Assembly (NCBI RefSeq): GCF_009674825.1 | Contig: NZ_WKJH01000001.1 | Span: forward strand, 310,001-374,000 | From: Maribacter luteus | GTDB taxonomy: Bacteria > Bacteroidota > Bacteroidia > Flavobacteriales > Flavobacteriaceae | Direction: 5' to 3' | Length of the DNA: 64,000 bases | Part shown: piece by piece, positions 62,210 through 64,000 of the stretch | How positions within the stretch are numbered: the first letter of the stretch is position 1 | How the letters are laid out: every line of letters starts with the position of its first letter | Notes under the pieces: model-generated | What the model saw: the letters and a program-made list of their open reading frames with translations, nothing else | Database searches by the model: none | What the model was told of the DNA's origin: nothing | Made by a program: the position numbers and the translations under genes

Positions 62210-64000
62210 TTACCTCTTTTCACCTGGCTTATAAGTCTCTTTTGAGTTCTTCAATACATCAGCCTTATAAAAAGAAACCTCTTTGAACTGCATATCAGCA
62301 TACCGTTGGGCCTGATCATTGAAATGAGGCGAATTGGGATCACCACTCTGCCCACCGGCCAAAATACTTTTGGCCTTTACCTTTTCACCAAATTCCACTA
62401 CGGCAACAAAACTATTGCCCCGTGTACCATATATTTTCTTGGTATTATTGGTATACCTAGCCCCGTAAGCCGCCAATGCCCCCCAACGTCCGGAGGCGAA
62501 CCCGATCGGAATACTGGGTTTAGCATCATCAAAAGGTTGGCGAATAGCTCCATTAATTCGTTGATAACGGTTCACTTCTCCCCATGGCATTTCCCAAGTA
62601 CCAAAATCTTTTTCCAATCCAGATATCACAGAATCGAATAGGTTCAGAATTTCCTCTTTCGGAACGTACTTTTTTAATTGATCGAACAATTCCATTTGAG
62701 TAGGTTTGTTTTCCATCATAACCGAACTTCTCCAATTCAAAACTTCAGTACCGAAATAATGGGCCAAAGTCATGGCTTTTGATTCTTTAGATGTTTTAAA
62801 ATCCCACTTGCGAAAAACATCAATAGCTTCCCCTAGACCAGGATGTTTTTCTTGCTGTTCATCATAAGTCTTAATCAAGGCCGGAATCAATTTCTCAAAA
62901 GCGGGTAAATAAGGATCATGGGCTAAATCGATCAAGCTGTCCAAAGTAAAGTCTTTTTTATCCTTTAAAAGGTTTATGGCGTGTACGCCTCGAAAGTTCT
63001 CCCGGTCAATTGACATATAATCGGGATAATTTTCTTTTTTAGGACTAAACTCCATCGCAGCCGTAAAAGGTGTTGAATTACAATTTTGAAGCCAACCGTT
63101 TTCAGGATTAAGCAATAGGATATTCTCATCTACGGTATGCAAACCTTGCCAATCGGTTTTAGGGTTACTACCATCAACAGGCCGTGAATAATTAAATCGC
63201 GTATCTCGTTTAGGCACGAAATTACCATGAAAATAAGCAATGTTACCTTCTGCATCGGCATAAACGGTATTGTTGGATGAGTTGGTTCTAATATCCATCA
63301 TTTCCCGAAAGCCTTTATAACCATCCTGTTTGGTTCTGATATAGGATTGCTCCAAGGCCTTGACCGGTTGCCACATCATGGCAGAGGCCGTCCATTGCCC
63401 AGCAACCATGTGGGTAATAGGGCCATGGTGCGTATGATATGCTGGAAAGGTTTTCTCCTTTATGGCATCGCCCTCTTTATATTTCAAGGTTATCCCGGAT
63501 TCCTTTACGGACCGCAATTCTTCCCCATATTGGTAAAGGAGGTTGTCATCGATTTTAACAATAGACTCCTTAAATTCGTCCATTACATCGGTATAGGTAG
63601 AGGTATGCATCCAACCAGTTTTTTCATTAAAGCCTTGATAAACGAAAAATTGTCCCCATGTAACCGCGCCGTAAGCATTGAGTCCTTCTTCACTGACCAC
63701 ATGTACTTCACCCCGAAAATAAAACGAGGTATGTGGATTAATAAGAAGCATTGCATTACCGGATTTTGTCAACTTCCCTGAAATGGCTATTCCGTTAGAA
63801 CCCTGTGGTTCGGCCATTTCCTTTTCCTTTTTTATTTGCAGTTCCTCTGATTCGGGAATCTGCATACCGCTTTCATAAAAGGCCTTTATTTTTGAAGTGG
63901 AAATACGTTCAATATCACCTCCGATAGAACCTTCACTGAAATACATAGGCATCCATGGTTCAAAATGGGTCAATAATCTAGGTTGCACTTCTGGGTGTGT
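62210..64000 (-). CDS. Penicillin acylase family protein (Ntn hydrolase), 5' part outside the window
   Basis: The frame is open to the end of the window, so the N-terminal part is missing; 597 codons are visible. A self-cleavage site gives a Ser nucleophile in EPQG-SNGIAISG (codon 63797-63799), followed by PHTSFYFRGE and GAVTWGQFFVYQG. The downstream beta-subunit includes AQRYADMQF and YKPGEKR near the end. Such enzymes hydrolyse amides, for example acyl-homoserine lactones, penicillin G or other N-acyl compounds; which one cannot be told. The GTG at 63988 is not a start. Confidence 0.88.
   Translation of the reverse strand, partial: THPEVQPRLLTHFEPWMPMYFSEGSIGGDIERISTSKIKAFYESGMQIPESEELQIKKEKEMAEPQGSNGIAISGKLTKSGNAMLLINPHTSFYFRGEVHVVSEEGLNAYGAVTWGQFFVYQGFNEKTGWMHTSTYTDVMDEFKESIVKIDDNLLYQYGEELRSVKESGITLKYKEGDAIKEKTFPAYHTHHGPITHMVAGQWTASAMMWQPVKALEQSYIRTKQDGYKGFREMMDIRTNSSNNTVYADAEGNIAYFHGNFVPKRDTRFNYSRPVDGSNPKTDWQGLHTVDENILLLNPENGWLQNCNSTPFTAAMEFSPKKENYPDYMSIDRENFRGVHAINLLKDKKDFTLDSLIDLAHDPYLPAFEKLIPALIKTYDEQQEKHPGLGEAIDVFRKWDFKTSKESKAMTLAHYFGTEVLNWRSSVMMENKPTQMELFDQLKKYVPKEEILNLFDSVISGLEKDFGTWEMPWGEVNRYQRINGAIRQPFDDAKPSIPIGFASGRWGALAAYGARYTNNTKKIYGTRGNSFVAVVEFGEKVKAKSILAGGQSGDPNSPHFNDQAQRYADMQFKEVSFYKADVLKNSKETYKPGEKR

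Noticed and set aside
1-64000. CRISPR arrays, tRNA or rRNA genes, transposases, integrases
   Set aside because: No regularly spaced repeats, cloverleaf-like sequences or transposase motifs were noticed on reading the window.

Overview
The window reads as chromosome from a marine-type member of the Flavobacteriaceae (Bacteroidota). The signs are a SusC/SusD pair, a type IX secretion (T9SS) sorting domain, many lipoproteins with short lipoboxes, an Omp85-type barrel protein, GH13, GH31 and GH3 glycosidases, low GC, and AT-rich spacers without strong Shine-Dalgarno sequences. No rRNA, tRNA, CRISPR array, integrase or complete insertion sequence was seen. The genus cannot be fixed from sequence reading alone.

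Region 1 (1-9.5 kb) is glycan uptake. It holds the 3' end of a T9SS-exported protein, an FN3-type lipoprotein and a SusA-like GH13 amylase. A LacI-type regulator then diverges from a SusC/SusD pair, with a near-perfect LacI-type operator in front of susC and a strong terminator after susD.

Region 2 (10-22 kb) has two giant tandem FG-GAP/ASPIC-UnbV lipoproteins, a patch of decayed or unrecognised coding sequence, a membrane-anchored GyrI-like protein, a sodium:solute symporter, a PAP2/vanadium-haloperoxidase-like lipoprotein that lacks the PAP2 aspartate, and a beta-propeller lipoprotein.

Region 3 (22-31 kb) is the most unusual part. It contains a metallophosphoesterase fused to a kinase-like domain and an outer-membrane barrel, an HD phosphohydrolase fused to a Pycsar-type membrane effector domain, a large GAF-domain protein, a second metallophosphoesterase and a TonB protein. 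It looks like a group of phosphate or nucleotide signalling proteins of unknown function.

Region 4 (31-44 kb) has a Tat-exported Gfo/Idh/MocA oxidoreductase with a DoxX membrane protein, small secreted proteins, a TlpA-like thioredoxin and a class V aminotransferase. A frameshifted remnant of a BNR/sortilin-like gene follows. Then come an aquaporin and a tight operon of GntP transporter, RidA, D-threonine aldolase/D-serine dehydratase-like enzyme and M19 dipeptidase, which suggests catabolism of D-amino acids or dipeptides.

Region 5 (44-52 kb) is ferredoxin-linked 2-oxoacid metabolism: NifJ-type pyruvate:ferredoxin oxidoreductase, a two-cluster ferredoxin, and divergently a two-subunit 2-oxoacid:ferredoxin oxidoreductase, closed by a perfect 20-bp terminator stem.

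Region 6 (52-64 kb) has a GH31 with a PA14 insert and a GH3 (both lipoproteins, probably acting in series on an oligosaccharide), an eight-heme cytochrome c with TPR repeats, a secreted protein, a PIF1-like helicase and the 3' part of a penicillin acylase family gene.
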